From Melampsora larici-populina 98AG31 (Eukaryota > Basidiomycota > Pucciniomycetes > Pucciniales > Melampsoraceae), in contig NW_006768804.1 of NCBI RefSeq assembly GCF_000204055.1, forward strand, positions 761,611 to 825,610: a DNA stretch of 64,000 nucleotides, in the 5' to 3' direction. The notes under the pieces were generated by a model. The model was given only the letters and a program-made list of their open reading frames with translations. It was not told the origin of the DNA and searched no databases. How positions within the stretch are numbered: position 1 is the first letter of the stretch; each line of letters starts with the position of its first letter. Below are positions 47,047 to 59,587 of this stretch, piece by piece. Made by a program: the position numbers and the translations under genes.

Positions 47047-48018
47047 TGAGAATGAGAAGTTATGTGGAATGGGTTGGGAAGTTGTCGCAATCAGAGTTAT
47101 ACCAGAAGGTCAGTTGAAGTCATGATCCAGCAGTGTCAAATGCAGTGAAGTGCGGAATGCAACAAGATTCAAACCACCTGATGTTCTCCTATTGCAACTT
47201 GCTGTTAACAGGTTCTGGACTAGGCACACTTCACAGTCCTAGTAGAATAGACCAACTGACTTCACACTACACAAAAGTCCCTCCTTTTGCGCGGTACTGG
47301 CCCGCTCAGATTGGTTAAGTTTGATATGAATCTAACCGGCGGTTATAGTCCACTTGGATAACTTGTTATTCCTTGTTACAAGACTAATCAAAAAAATCTA
47401 GAGATGGCAACATGTCAATGTTGCAAGTGCAACGTTTGAATCACATGATATGCCCTGTCGCAACGCTTTGAAAAGGCCTCGCAAAAACCTCTGAAGATGG
47501 CAAGCCTATAAGAAGACTGTTCACGCACTTCTGATCTTAGTTTTCAAGCTTTCAGAGAAAGTCCTGGAAACCTTTTCATTTCTGAATTCATCAGCTAGAC
47601 AAGACTGGTACATATCTAGTCTGCTAAGCGCGATCCTAGTAAGAAGTTATAATTGGTTTTCAAGAAAAGTATTGAGGTTGAATTTGATGGTTTAATTTTT
47701 AGTGGAATGCAGACTACCACGGATATGGCGTAGCAGGGTGAAAACAAAAGCTACGTAGACAAATAAGATGCCGCTTTCAAAAAAAAGTCGAGTTAACAAG
47801 CAAGCTAGTAAACCTAGTTTTGTATATATTGTTTTTGGTATGTCTCTACTTTCTAGTCACGTCTTTGTTGCTTTCAATGTTGAGATCAACGCGACCTATC
47901 TAAGGAGATGATATTTAGTTAGTTATCCTCTTACCATAATTCAAAGGTTCAAGCGGATGCCACCCACCCACCAACAAGATAAATATGCAAATCACATGAT
48001 AGATGTCTCGAATGAAAT
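47047..48018. other. Intergenic, no gene recognised
   Basis: Upstream flank of the CACTA gene and downstream flank of the TPR/DnaJ gene. No missing N-terminal stomatin exon was found here. Confidence 0.4.
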
Positions 48019-49882
48019 TCACCATCTGAAGAGCTTTGCCCCCGCCCAACAACGATCCCCTATGTAAATGTTCACAGTGAATTAGGGATGTCTGAAGTTG
48101 TCGAGACCTACCGCTGTCGTATTCCCGTCTTTTGGTTGGATCTGATAGAGTTTCGAAAGCTTCTTGTAGCTGTGATCCACGTCAAGATAAAGCACCAAGA
48201 TGGCAATGAGGCTTTAGTTTGGGATAGATGAGGAATGGGGAGGAATCATGCCGGAAAGGAAACCGCACTTGTTGGAACATGTTGGCCGCACCGCCTTTAT
48301 CTGGATGAAATCTGCGACAAAGGTCTCGATATGATTGTTTAAGCTGGGATGCAGTGAAGGAATGAGAGACTCCAAGGATCTATACTTAGCAAGCGGATGT
48401 CAGTCACTCTCATGTGTCAGTGTCGAAAGAGCCTCCTAATCTGATCTGGGTAAAAGAAGAGGAAGGGGAAACATACCGCATAATAACCCTTGGGGTCCAG
48501 TGCCGAAACAATGAGAGGTGGGGGCTCTGGACAAGATGAACTGGACTGGATTAGAGGGTTTTGCGCCGTGGTAGAGTTTCGAAATGTTGTGTTACTTTCT
48601 GGTGAGCGCTCTTGGATGATACTTGAGGCATCAAGCTTCGAGCTGATAGGCCACTGGTGTTCCTTTGGAAACTTTGAGATATGCTGACAATCTTGCTGAG
48701 TGGCTTGAGATAAGAGTGATCTGATCATGCTAGTCATATGTTCCGTGTTAGGATTTCGTAGCGGTTCAAAGTTGTAGACTTGAGCATGATGAGCCAGTAC
48801 CGCTTGATCAGCATTTTGAATGCGAGTCCAAGCTTGCTTCACTGTTTGAGTGTCATTCCTCTTTGCCTCTTTCAATGACTTAATTCTGCAGACTAAGGAT
48901 GTGATCTCTGGATACAACGGATGAGAAGCGTCAATGAAAACGTGGGAAGTAGGTTTACTAAGATGTTCAATCGCCTCAGTTGCTTCAATTGGTTTTGATA
49001 AAGCTAAATGGCATTTCACTAATCTCAAAACACGTTTGCCGATTGATAATCTTGATGAGTCCGATAACCAGACTGGTAGGTGGGTAGATCTAAAAGATTG
49101 TAGCAGGTCAGCTGCGGCCGGTGTAATTTGATTCAGGGCCATGTAGGCTGAGGCTCGATTGGCGAATGAGGTGGCCAACCCGGCAGGAGCTTCTTGATGA
49201 GGTTGACAATTGAGCGGGTAAGCTTGTATAGCTCTGGTATATAGCTCGACCGCATCCTGTTAAAGCAATTATAATGTTGAGAAGTTGAAGCAGGCAGCAA
49301 ATGAGTATGGGCAATGTAAACTTACTGTATAGTTTTTCTCGTGATACATGTGGTTTCCGGCTAATCTAAATCGTTCAGCTCGGGCAACCTCGTTGGCGTA
49401 TGCAGCTGAGCTTGATACCTCAAGTATGAAGTTGGAGACATCCAATTGGATGGAACCTGGTCTACCAAAAATTAATCTAGATTGACTCTTGATTGAATTT
49501 CTACTAGATACAATACATGAGGAAGTCCTGAATCGCATAACACTGCATTTTTTTGATTCGGAAAGACTTTCATGATTAGACGATCTTAATCTCGGAAAAC
49601 GTTGACCAGCTTCTGAAGTGTATTCCCTTTGTCTTTTCTTCGAATTTGGTTTAGATCGATGGTCGTCGTTTTTGATTTCCATTGCATCTGACTCAATGTT
49701 TTGATGATCCGGTAAGTCTGGACTTCCACCAGAATCACCAAGTCGGGTACCGGAGGCACTAAAAAGCTAAAGGATTGGTATGTGAAATGATCAGCAATTG
49801 GTTAAGTTTGTCATCATTCAAAAGAGGAAACTTTTACCTTGATTTCAGATGGTTTGGCGGCGGTCAACAATGATGCTGACAT
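48019..49882 (-). CDS. TPR plus DnaJ-domain co-chaperone
   Basis: Six exons in phase: 49882-49838 (ATG), 49766-49326, 49256-48477, 48379-48269, 48169-48112 and 48059-48019. The N-terminal 120 residues are basic and disordered (KPNSKKRQREYTS). Then come TPR helices (ANEVARAERFRLAGNHMYHE, DAVELYTRAIQAYPLN, ATSFANRASAYMALNQ). The J domain near the C-terminus reads YYAILGVSHSFTAS, LKQSYRDLCRRFHPDKGGAA (HPD motif intact) and EAFETLSDPTKRREYD. The architecture resembles DNAJC7-type co-chaperones, in which TPRs bind Hsp70/Hsp90 tails and the J domain stimulates Hsp70 ATPase. The last exon reaches TGA after 13 codons; the next frame in the same stretch codes FIRDIYHVICIFILLVGGW, a good membrane helix, so a one-base shift may have removed a tail anchor. 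Otherwise intact. Confidence 0.8.
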
Positions 49883-50938
49883 CTTCGCTATGATGATTGA
49901 AGTGACAATGAGCAGGTTTGATGAAAGGAATCAAATCCAAGAGGGAGACATATTTAAATTATGCGGCGGGATGCTTTGGGATACAAACGATTATATGTCG
50001 TAATTCATTGTGAGAGGGTCTAAATGAGTGTAACTTCAGGTTTCCAACATATTTCTGGGAAGTCCTGTTGGCAGGGAAATTCCGTCCGCAAAGAATTGCA
50101 CCCAGCTAGGTATCTTTCTGAATGTGTTTGAATCCTTTGGATTCCGTGTTCTGTTCGACACAAATCCAAGAGGTCAGCTCCGTAGAATGAGGTGGAGGAA
50201 TGGCTCAGGGTCAATGTACATATATCGAAACTAATTGTGAGAGGGTTTGGATGCATACAACATAAGGGTTCCAATATATGTCTTTGAATATCATGTTGAT
50301 ATGGAAATTTCTGCCGACTACTTGTTTTGTAAGCCGTTACTATCACATTCCAGCTTTGGACGCTCCAGGTTCCTGCTGATGCATCCCCATTTGTCAGTGC
50401 GGGCACCGACTTTCACAGAGGCGCGTACTGCGAGCAACATGACACACACCAATGGACTGCAACCCTCTGTAAAGCCTTGGGAGTGTCCGCGTATCTTCAA
50501 CGGCCTCCTCGCATCTCGTTTGATTTAACCTCCATTCATGGGTAAGTCCAATTTTCTAAAAACATTTATCGAAAAAGAATGGTCACTTTCAATCAATTAA
50601 TTATTCTTTTTTCTCTTTCATATAAAATAAAACTCGAAAACGAACGTGCTGAAGCTGGTATAAATGTCTTTTCTTTCGATCAGCGTGTATGTTTCTTACA
50701 CGATTTCAAAATGGATTTGTTTCGTTCCCAAAACTGATTATTTTTTATGTTTATCTTTTCCTTTCAAAGAAGCGATTTGATGAAACTGCAGCCCAAACTA
50801 ATACGCAAGATCAAACTTCTTAGCCACAATCTTTAACAGAGGCAAATAATTGTAAGCTTACCTTTAAATTCTCTCAGATTTCATAAGTCATGATCTCATG
50901 CGTTCCGAAACCACTCTCACAATTATAATTTGTTCAGG
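49883..50938. other. Intergenic with a weak direct repeat
   Basis: About 49990-50100 and 50215-50330 share an order of blocks (TTGTGAGAGGGT, GGTTCCAA.ATAT, TGTTG..A.GGAAATT), an old duplication. Around 50630-50700 a short exon-like stretch (KLENERAEAGINVFSFDQR) may belong to the gene fragment downstream. Confidence 0.4.
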
Positions 50939-51530
50939 TTGATTATTTGGGCCAAGGAGAAACTTTCACCTTCGCTCAACTTTTCGCTCCTTGCCACCGA
51001 TTTACCTCCTTTGAAAGAAACTCCCGTGAACGCCTCGAGTCTATCACAATGGAGCCATTAACGTTCAAAGTTCAGGTCCTAGCCCAGTATCGCACCCCGC
51101 CACTTCCTCCTCTCGTCTCCTTCGCCCCGTCTCACGACGCACGAATTTTATCCCACCCGAACAATGATATGTTACTGAGAGGTCCATTCAACTCATGGTA
51201 AGTCCTTCGTAATCGACTATTCTTGGATGTGTTCACTAATAGATTTTGTTTGGTTCATTCACCACCTCAGGGGATATGATATGGGTACAAAGAACATCTT
51301 CACTGTGCTAGACGGCAACTGGACATTTGATGTATGTTGTAATTCCTATATACTCTTCTTCGGTCAAATGATTGATTTAGTCTCGTGTCGTTTAGATTCT
51401 AGATCATGACATCGTGGCCCAACTACTTTCAAGCGACGGTGTTTAGCACAGACAAGGTCCGGCAACGATTATTCTCCCACGAAAGCAGATATGGAGCTGG
51501 GTCACCATCCTATCCACTCGCCCCGAGGAA
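50939..51530 (+). CDS. Unrecognised gene, cut at its 3' end by the DIRS-like element
   Basis: An acceptor (GTTCAG) opens an exon coding VDYLGQGETFTFAQLFAP and ending RGPFNSW. GTAAGT..CTCAG joins to GYDMGTKNIFTVLDGNWTFD, and a further intron (GTATGT..TCTAG) to MTSWPNYFQATVFSTDKV. The frame then runs without a break into sequence belonging to the inverse-oriented DIRS-like element. The W/Y/G-rich pieces look like one folded domain, but I know no family. The 3' part has been replaced by the element, so this is a fragment. Start codon not found. Confidence 0.4.
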
Positions 51531-51531
51531 A

Positions 51532-54290
51532 TCAATGATGCACAAGGACCGTCTCTGACTTGGATGTAAAGGTAACTGTCGATAAGCCTTTTTGCCAGTC
51601 GAATATTGCCATTTCCCACTCTCCTGAGTTATTTTGAAAACACAGCGCGACCCTATCAAAATCATCCCAGTAAGTTCCGTAATTCAACTTGTTTACGAAT
51701 GAGTTCACGGAAGGTATGCCGTCGTCCTTTTTTGGAAAGGACAGGTCGTTCACCATCCGAATTGATCCATCGCCATTCACAGCACTGCCCATTGGATTTG
51801 AACGAACAAATCCAAATTTCTCGAACACTTGCTGGTGAGTAAACGGGCCGGCAATTCTACCAGCTCTCAATTCTTTCGCTAAGGTAATTTCTATCTGATC
51901 CTTCGCCGCAGTTGCTGATCTATGATCATCAGGGGTGTTCCACTGCATACCTCCTATCGTACGTTGAGGTATACCAAGGCAAAACCCATCCTTAAGACCA
52001 TCTGTGATGTGAGGAATGTCTTTCTCTAAGCCTACTTCTCGCATCAATCCTGCCCACTCAGCAACCACCATCTTACAGGAAACTGGAGCGGGCCATGTGT
52101 TTTGGAACGGTACTGTGAAGATTTTCCGCTGCCAGAAAGGTATTGGTTCTTTCGTCCGCCGTATCTCTCTTTCTTTTTCTGATTCATCTGAACTTGATTC
52201 GCTAAATTTTTCAAGCTGATCTCTACGTTCGACAATTCGCGGACAGGAACCCCTAACCCTTCCAACTCCCCTGTCTCACAAGGTAATGACGTCACGGTCT
52301 CACTTCTAAGCATGGCAGGCTAACAACGCAAGTGATGTTTCAGAACTTCTCATTTCTCTCTCCGTTTTTCTCGGGGGTTTACAAAAAATCCTTCAGACTA
52401 CAAAGTACTGCGTACCACAACAAGATAACAACACAACACCCGAAATCTCGAACAAGATCACCAAGATTCCGCATTTGACCCAGAGCATCATCCCCAGCCG
52501 TAACCAAATTAATCGATAAAGATAAAAAAAGAAAAACCAACAACACAATCATTAGTTTGCCTATGTGAGATTTCACTCAATCACAAGACAAAGTGGTGAA
52601 ATAAAGCTTACGTGCTCTGAGTTTGTTTGGTTTTGGTGCGGCTGCACTAGCCCCTGGTTTGTAATTTCTCCCGTGTTCCCATTTCTAGGATATTTTCGAA
52701 AGTAGTTGTTATTCTTCTTAACATATGGCTTTTCATTTCCACCACCTCGTTGGCCACGATGATTTACTGCGCCAGAATCTGCGACTTTTTCAACCACCAC
52801 TGGAGCTACAACACTTACTATTTGTCTACCAGTTGAAAAACTGAAACCAAATTTCGAACCACCAGGAGCATACGGATTGTCCACGAATTGTAAGTCGCCT
52901 GCTCTATCAGCTGCGAACCTTGCTTTGTCTAATACAGCTCGGTGAACTCCATTTGGAATCTTGACAACATCTTCAAACATTGTTTTGCCTTTGACTTTAG
53001 ATTTAACAAGTTTCCGGCGTCTAAAAATGACAGTTCTGATTTTCAAATCATAACTTAAACCTATCATCCAGCAGTTGTAAGTTATCTCTATGTCTGATAC
53101 GATCTTCTTATGTTTCACAACATAATCCGCATAAGTCTCTAAACCATAAATTTCTGTGGCATATTGTTCTTTCAAGTCACGCATCTCTATGAAATATCCA
53201 TAAGTGAGTTGCTTTTCTAGAGCTCCGCTTAACTCCCCCGGAAATCGAGGCCAATAGCTGACTTGAATCTTCTGCATTTGTAGATGATTGACCAACGTGA
53301 AGAGCATCGCTAGTAGTACCTTTCAGCTTTGGGTTCCACTCATCGTATGTCATTGCAACAATCGATCCAAATGAATCGTTGAATTCGGTGACGAACCTCT
53401 TGGCTTCGTTACCATCCTTGGTATCCAGCGCTTTAGTCAAAGCCTCTAAGAAGGCTTTGCTACCTGAACTCTCGCTACTGTTTAACTCGCGGAATGCTAA
53501 GTTATTACAGAAGCAATGGGTTGGAAGCAAAAAACGCATAGGGTAAAAATACGTAAGTATCTTTTCCCTCACTTTCAAATCAAAAGAAATATGAAAGTTT
53601 TATGTACACATTGGACTTCGCAGCGCGCGAAGTAGCTAGTTCTTGATATGAACTGATTCGCACCTCGGCAGCGGTCTCGATTTTTGATTTTCAAGAAGAT
53701 AATCTACAAGCCATGCGCACTAGTCGCAAAAGACAGCAGGTACGCATACCATACTCCCTAGATATTGGCGCATCAAGCAGACCTATGGCGTATACAACAA
53801 CCTGCACATCTCCACAGATCACCATCTAGGATTTTGGCGCGCAAGGCAGCCGATGGATCTCACTTGACGGAGCATCAAGAGAAGATGCTGGAAACGAAAC
53901 AGGGATAAAAAAGGGCGGCTAAAACACACCATCAATCGGGACGCCTTGTTCAACTTCCTTAAGACCCACATGTTGAGTACCTTTACGACGAGATTCTTCC
54001 AACCTAAGTCTTTCTTCTTCTCTTCTTCTTTCCAACTTTGCTAACTCTTTTGTCTTGAGTTCCAAAGGCTTGATATCCGCCGAATCTGATTGGGTATCAC
54101 CATCATCGCTACCGCTCTCACTTCCTTCACCTTCAACGTCGTCTCCACCCTTCAAGTCTCCAGTATCTTGACCCGGAGCTATAAGCTCATCCGTCTCATC
54201 AGGAATTCCAACTTGGCCTTGATGATCTTGTACGTTTTGAGTATTACTTGAGGCTTCGACTTGATCAAAGTTAACATCCGTTTTCAACAT
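51532..54290 (-). mobile_element. DIRS-like retrotransposon, 3'-truncated
   Basis: On the minus strand an acidic Gag-like N-terminal part (54290-53919; LERRREEERLRLEESRRKG) is followed by a Gag-like region (53578-52573; FIEMRDLKEQYATEIYGLET, APGGSKFGFSFSTGRQIVSV). The N-terminal half of a reverse transcriptase comes next (about 52140-51532): GLKDGFCLGIPQRTIGGMQW, AKELRAGRIAGPFTHQQVFE, FVRSNPMGSAVNGDGSIRMV, NDLSFPKKDDGIPSVNSFVN and AIFDWQKAYRQ after a one-base shift. The GPF, NP.G..VN.DG.R.I.DLSFP pattern is the DIRS/tyrosine-recombinase retrotransposon RT. RT palm catalytic residues, RNase H and the tyrosine recombinase are absent: the element stops at about 51532 inside host-type sequence. 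Frames are interrupted between the pieces. Confidence 0.65.
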
Positions 54291-54558
54291 TCTAGACTTT
54301 GCTCGTTGTAATCTTCTTGATGCTGGTTCTTTTTCTTTGGCTAACTTATCAACTTTATTTTTATTTGCTATTAATAGCTAAATCTTTCTTATTTTCATTC
54401 ATCCAGACGGATTAAATAAACCGACAGAGAAATGAAAAAATAGTGGAAATGAGGAAACGAGCATCTTGAGAATGTGAAAGCAATTTTTTTATTTTCGAAT
54501 GCTCCGCGCGGAGAGATCAAGAAAATAAAAAGAGACTCCCAATGGCAGTGATCAAGCG

Positions 54559-55082
54559 TTGAATACTCGTATTGGTCTCAAGAAGCGGCAAGTCAGGCTT
54601 CAGCAAGTGTATGGTGGCTGGCCTGTTTACATTATTCTACTGGCACTTGGGCAAGTTCTTGGCGCCACAAGTTTTCAGCTGTCTTTGTTAGGTGGGACTA
54701 GTTCGCAGCCAACTTTTGATCTACACGGTGAGTCCATTAACTCTTCATGTGTATTGTTTGTGCGGCTTGATTCTGATGAGATTCTAAATCCAACGGGCAT
54801 TGGCTGTGTGAAGATTATCGGATCGATCTGCCGGTATGCTTCGAACAGCATCGAGCCAGCTTCTTGGTATCTTTCGATGCCGTGGCTCTTCTCATAGCCT
54901 CAAGTTTTTACGCATTTGCTACTGCTGCTGGATTCCGCGAGTTCCCTTTTGCAGCGCTTCTATCACGGATCACATCTGACTCTGCACATCTGGTGCTTTT
55001 CAAAGTCTTCTTCGGCATCAATTTTGGAGAAGAGGCCGGAGGAGCGAGTGACACTTGGGTTTTCAGAGCTTGTGTTGTCTAG
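54559..55082 (+). pseudogene. AGS1: Alpha-1,3-glucan synthase C-terminal membrane-domain fragment
   Basis: Reads VYGGWPVYIILLALGQVLGA then TSFQLSLLGGTSSQPTFDL, and after a frame change YLSMPWLFS, SFYAFATAAGF, FFGINFGEEAGGASDTWVFR and ACVV. These are the multipass C-terminal transmembrane segments of Ags1/Mok1-type alpha-1,3-glucan synthase, thought to export the cell-wall glucan. The two catalytic domains are absent, the frame shifts near 54864-54890, and a stretch of about 24 residues (REFPFAALLSRITSDSAHLV onward) interrupts a helix that is normally continuous (AAGF then FFG.NFGEEAG). A TAG follows ACVV where Gln is usual. Dead fragment. Confidence 0.75.
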
Positions 55083-55085
55083 CTC

Positions 55086-56475
55086 GTATCTTTATCTCAT
55101 ATGTTTTGTACGTTGGCTTGGTAAGTTTAAACTTCATCCACGTCAATTTACCTTGTGCTTGCCCTCGTTGACTAACCTGATTTTCAATGCTAACCGACTT
55201 ACTACCGCAGCGTACCGGGAAGGGTGCCTAACTTCGTCAAGACTCTGTTCAGGCGGAAACTCGCATTGTGCTAGCTCTCTGCTGAGATTCTCCGTGATTA
55301 CTGGCTGTAAACATCTAAGACCTGATCATCACGCTATGATTTCAAAATACTAAATTGTATCTATATCATAAAGCTCGGGACTGTATGGCCAAAATTGGTC
55401 ATCCCTGTGGACTGGTCACGTAATTCCGTATGATCTTGTTACAAACTCTGAGCCGAGTCTACGTAGCACGAGGAGGATGTTAGACCTTGCACGTTGCCAG
55501 TGTGTTATGTAGACTATAACACAATGTTTCTTACTTCATCATCTGCACTCCCTATCGTTATGCACAGTTGTAAGTATGTACATATTTCATATTTGTGGAA
55601 TTCGTGGAATTTAAACATGTTTTCCATTTATCACACTTTTACACATCATGAGGGTGTTTACCAATCTTACATAGCCTCACATTGGATTGCAAGTTGGACA
55701 CTGCGCTTCTAGAATCTAGATACAACATTTGACCACACGTAAATCCACTTTACCAAGATCTCATTCCTTCTCACTTGATTCTCAAGAATTAAGATACAGG
55801 CGCTAGATACAGGACCTCTTCATGCCAAAATCAATGCAGCACAACTGCTGCATTTCTGATAGATATTGAACAGAACTCAGGGTATATGAGACTCACTCTC
55901 AGGGCAAGGATGTAGCGGAAACCTGTGAGAGAAGAACGCCTGGGGCTGAGGCACGGAAACGGCGAATGAGCGCTATGGGGGTGGGGGTGGCGATAGGGAC
56001 CATGATTAATCATCATGACACACCCTGACTTGACCTGACCGTGGCTTGCTCATGATAGGTTACGTATTGCATCGGCCACATTTCTAGACAACGTATCCAG
56101 TACGTTTGATTATGCTTTTTGTGTTTCACACGTGTACTCCCGAAGTCATTGCTGACAACAAAATCCAGTCACAATGGTCATCTTTCATGAACCTGTTTTT
56201 TCACAACAAATTTGTTGTACCCTGTTGAACCTCAAAGTCAAACCCCTTTACAGACCCTGTAACCGATGATCGCAGTATGTGATCACTTTTCCCTTCCCTG
56301 AAGCATTTCACTAAGACTTACAAAGCATCCGTAACATCCGTGATTTGCTCTTCCAGGATATATATTCTCATCGTGCCCTGCTCCAGCGTCGAAGTACCTC
56401 TCCCTCCAAAAGACTGGATTTATCATCACTTCGGAACTGTCGTATCACCTTTCATTCATTGCGCTCAACCCCCAC
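55086..56475. other. Intergenic, no gene recognised
   Basis: Downstream of the glucan-synthase fragment and upstream of the RING gene. Short motif-free frames only. Confidence 0.45.
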
Positions 56476-58342
56476 GTGTTGTCCACTACTCCTTTCAGCG
56501 GAACTGTTGCTAGACCCACCATTCCATCTGGCATGTCTGAATCCACCTTGACAATCGATGAATGTTTTGATTCACCTCAGCCACCCAGGACTAAATCTGA
56601 ACGCCTAGTAGTCACAGTTAAAACCCAAGGTTACACTCTGAATGTACATCAACTCAAGGAAGCTCTGACCAGAAAGGGCTATCCGAACCTAAGCGATGCA
56701 TCTCGTATAACGCTCCTCATTGCAGACGGTAAATAATCCTTTTAATTTGTATTAACACCATTCTATGTCAAAACCAACCTGACTTACCTCATCTGCTTTC
56801 CATAGGTCCAGGGACATTGTTGCCCGATGACATGATGGCTGCAGAAATACCAATCAATTCCTACATCTTGGCCTTGGTTTCGCCAAATTCCCTCCAAGCT
56901 ACGCGACTGAACTCAAGAAACGGTATTAACTTGCCTTCCATCTTGTTTGTTTACACCATTTCATCCCTCAAAACTTTCGTGAAGATGCCAAATTCGGTGC
57001 CTCTATACCCATCAGGAGGTTGGACAGCATTCAATCTCACTTGGAAAGTAGACTTATTAGAATTATTCACGTATTTCTCACGGATGGGCTTCAATGCGGA
57101 CTTGGTAGTTGAATCTATTCGTCAAACAGATGAGGCGTCTCTTCGTGATGCTCCCTCCGGTACTTTGAATGATGTAAATACCCATTGGAAAGGATATCTT
57201 GCTCCTCACACGATGTTGAGGCTTTCCAGTGCTGCTGAACTTGACAGCTTATTAGCTTCTCAAGGTCATTACCGTCACCGGTGTGCATCTGAATTTGAGG
57301 TAAATTTTTATTTGTCAAATTTAAACATCAAAACCTGAGCTGACACTTTCTTATATCCATCCATTAGGTCGAGAGTGCCTCATGTTTTTCTGTGAATACA
57401 TTTCGTAGCACTTCGACTGTTCGATGTGGACCAGATGGATCCACTCCTGCAGTGTCTATGGGCCCCCCATCTGTCATCATGGCCACTCCGTCAGAACACG
57501 AGTCAGCCTACGATGACCTTTTCTGCCAAAACTTTAATCAGTCCGTAAGAGTAAGCGCCACCGCTAGTGTTGACACCCATAGTAGTCCAGGCAGGAGTCT
57601 GCCTGATCGAGGTGATGAATCTCATGTGTTGCGCCATGAACCGTCCCTCATGTCCATCCAAGTTACCGACTTGCGTCAAGTAAGTTTTACATCTTGCCTT
57701 TTCTGTACATCCTTCTCGCAATCCAAGTCCTCATGTGATGAATATCTTATGATCTGTAGACAGTCGACCAATTGACTCGGCAAATGGAACACGTGATGGG
57801 AGAATTCCAAGGATTGCAAGAAAGACGAGTTTCACTCACAATGCAATTAGATAGCTTACATCAAGAAAACTTACATTTAAAAGAAGACTGTCGTGCGGAA
57901 GCTCAAACTGTTGAAACTTTATTACAAAGCTTTGGTGAATTAGAAGCTGATAATCACGCCACTCAAGCTGGGATCAGGGCAGAAGTCCAAAGTGTAACTG
58001 TTGTTTCAACTTTCCTAATATAACACTTTGAAAACTAACATGATTATATTCAACATTGCACAGATATCCGAAAACTTATTGGGAGTCGTCACTTGTCCAA
58101 TATGTTATGAACAATACGGATCACTATCGACTGACACAGATAGAAGACCGATCCACCTGTCGTGTGGTCACATCTTCTGTGCATCTTGTCTAGATTCAGA
58201 CTGGAGAGCTCGCTATGCAAGTGGGAATCTTGAGCCCCATCGTTGCTTCAATCGTTGCGACGCGGTGGATCCTGATAGACTGGGTGAAGTTTACCTATTG
58301 GAAGAGGTTCAGGCAATCTTGGCCAGATTGGAGTCTTTTTAA
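56476..58342 (+). CDS. Coiled-coil RING-finger protein (probable E3 ubiquitin ligase)
   Basis: Five exons in exact phase: 56476-56728, 56806-57299, 57368-57679, 57760-57993 and 58064-58342, giving 523 aa. ATG 56476 or the next in-frame ATG (56533, SESTLTIDECFD) could be the start. The N-terminal 170 residues are an unrecognised folded region, followed by a Ser-rich linker and a coiled coil (TRQMEHVMGEFQGLQERRVS, LDSLHQENLHLKEDC). The C-terminal RING finger is CPICYEQYG, then LSCGHIFCASCLDSDW and CFNRC: C3HC4 spacing with all eight zinc ligands visible. RING proteins of this type recruit E2 enzymes. Substrate unknown. No breaks. Confidence 0.8.
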
Positions 58343-59587
58343 ACAGTGCTGGGTGTACCAACATGTGCCTGTCGCCAATGTATTAGTCTTCGATTGTTTC
58401 TGAGCGGGGACATTCTCCACAATTTCTACCTCCGCATTCTTTTGGGTTCATGTGTATGCTGGGTTTGACCAGTGAAATATTTCTTCTTGTTGTTGGTTGA
58501 TTTTCTGGTTCTTTCTTCACCGTGTTTGTCCAAAGTACATAAGCGCTTGTACCACTTGGGATATGATTTGAATTGCCTTGCATCATCAAAAACTAGGGTG
58601 AGATTTTTGACAATGGACAAGATTCGACATTCCTGACAATATTGTATTTTAGCCAATTTCTTACGCTTGTTGACACGGGGCCTCTGTCGTTTGATATCAT
58701 CATGATCTTATTCCTTGATCTTTCGAGCTCCCACTTTTCTCCCTTTCATCATTTGTAAGAAAAACAATCACCTTTTCCGTCCTGGCTTACCATTTCTATT
58801 TAGATGCCTATGAGTAATCGACCTTTTGTGGTCCTTTTGATTTGAGAAATGTATTTACACCCAAATAATCCCTTTGACTCAGTGTCAGCCCAGCTGAAAG
58901 GAGTTGAGAGCAATAACCATCATATCTTGAGAAAACATTCAATGTGTCGTCCTTGAGTCTGACAGTGTGTGTTTTTGTCTTAGGGGCCCACACCATGGCA
59001 CTCCAGTCGGCCAATGGCATGAATGAGAGGGCGTGGCAGAGCCGTGTGGTACTATTTTCAATCAAAGGTTAAAAAATAGCAGAAAAATATGATTGCAGGG
59101 TCAAACAAGAGCCCAGATCGTCATATGGATATCAGCTCTGTTTGAGTGCATACCAGTCCTTTGGCTAATGGCAAGTTCTTGGTCCAATTGACTTTATCGC
59201 CTTTATCTGTAGATTCTGGTGAGTTGGTAAAGAGCGCAATACCATCAATCCGTCACCAATCTCTCATGTCATATCGTATGGAAAAGATTCATTGGGAAGA
59301 AATTACACCCATGGCCAATGGCAAATGTCAACGCTTCTGCTAGCCATGGCACTCATCACTCGTTGCAGTGATCAAGACCATCTTTACCTGTATCACAATA
59401 CACGGTTCCCTGACCTGAGGGTTTGTATGGGCCCTAGTAATCCCTTGATCCCTTCTGGTCAACGTAGGGGAGCAGCTGCGGCTAGATCACCAAACTTATA
59501 AATAGCATTTCACTTCAAGTACGGTAAGTCCTCCTTTCACAACCTCTCCGCAAAATTCAATCAAGCTGACTTACGAGTCCCCTATAC
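58343..59587. other. Intergenic, possible 5' exon of the next gene
   Basis: A consensus donor (GTAAGTCC at 59524) with an acceptor near 59578 suggests an upstream non-coding or short coding exon of the 59588 gene. Otherwise nothing is recognised. Confidence 0.35.
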
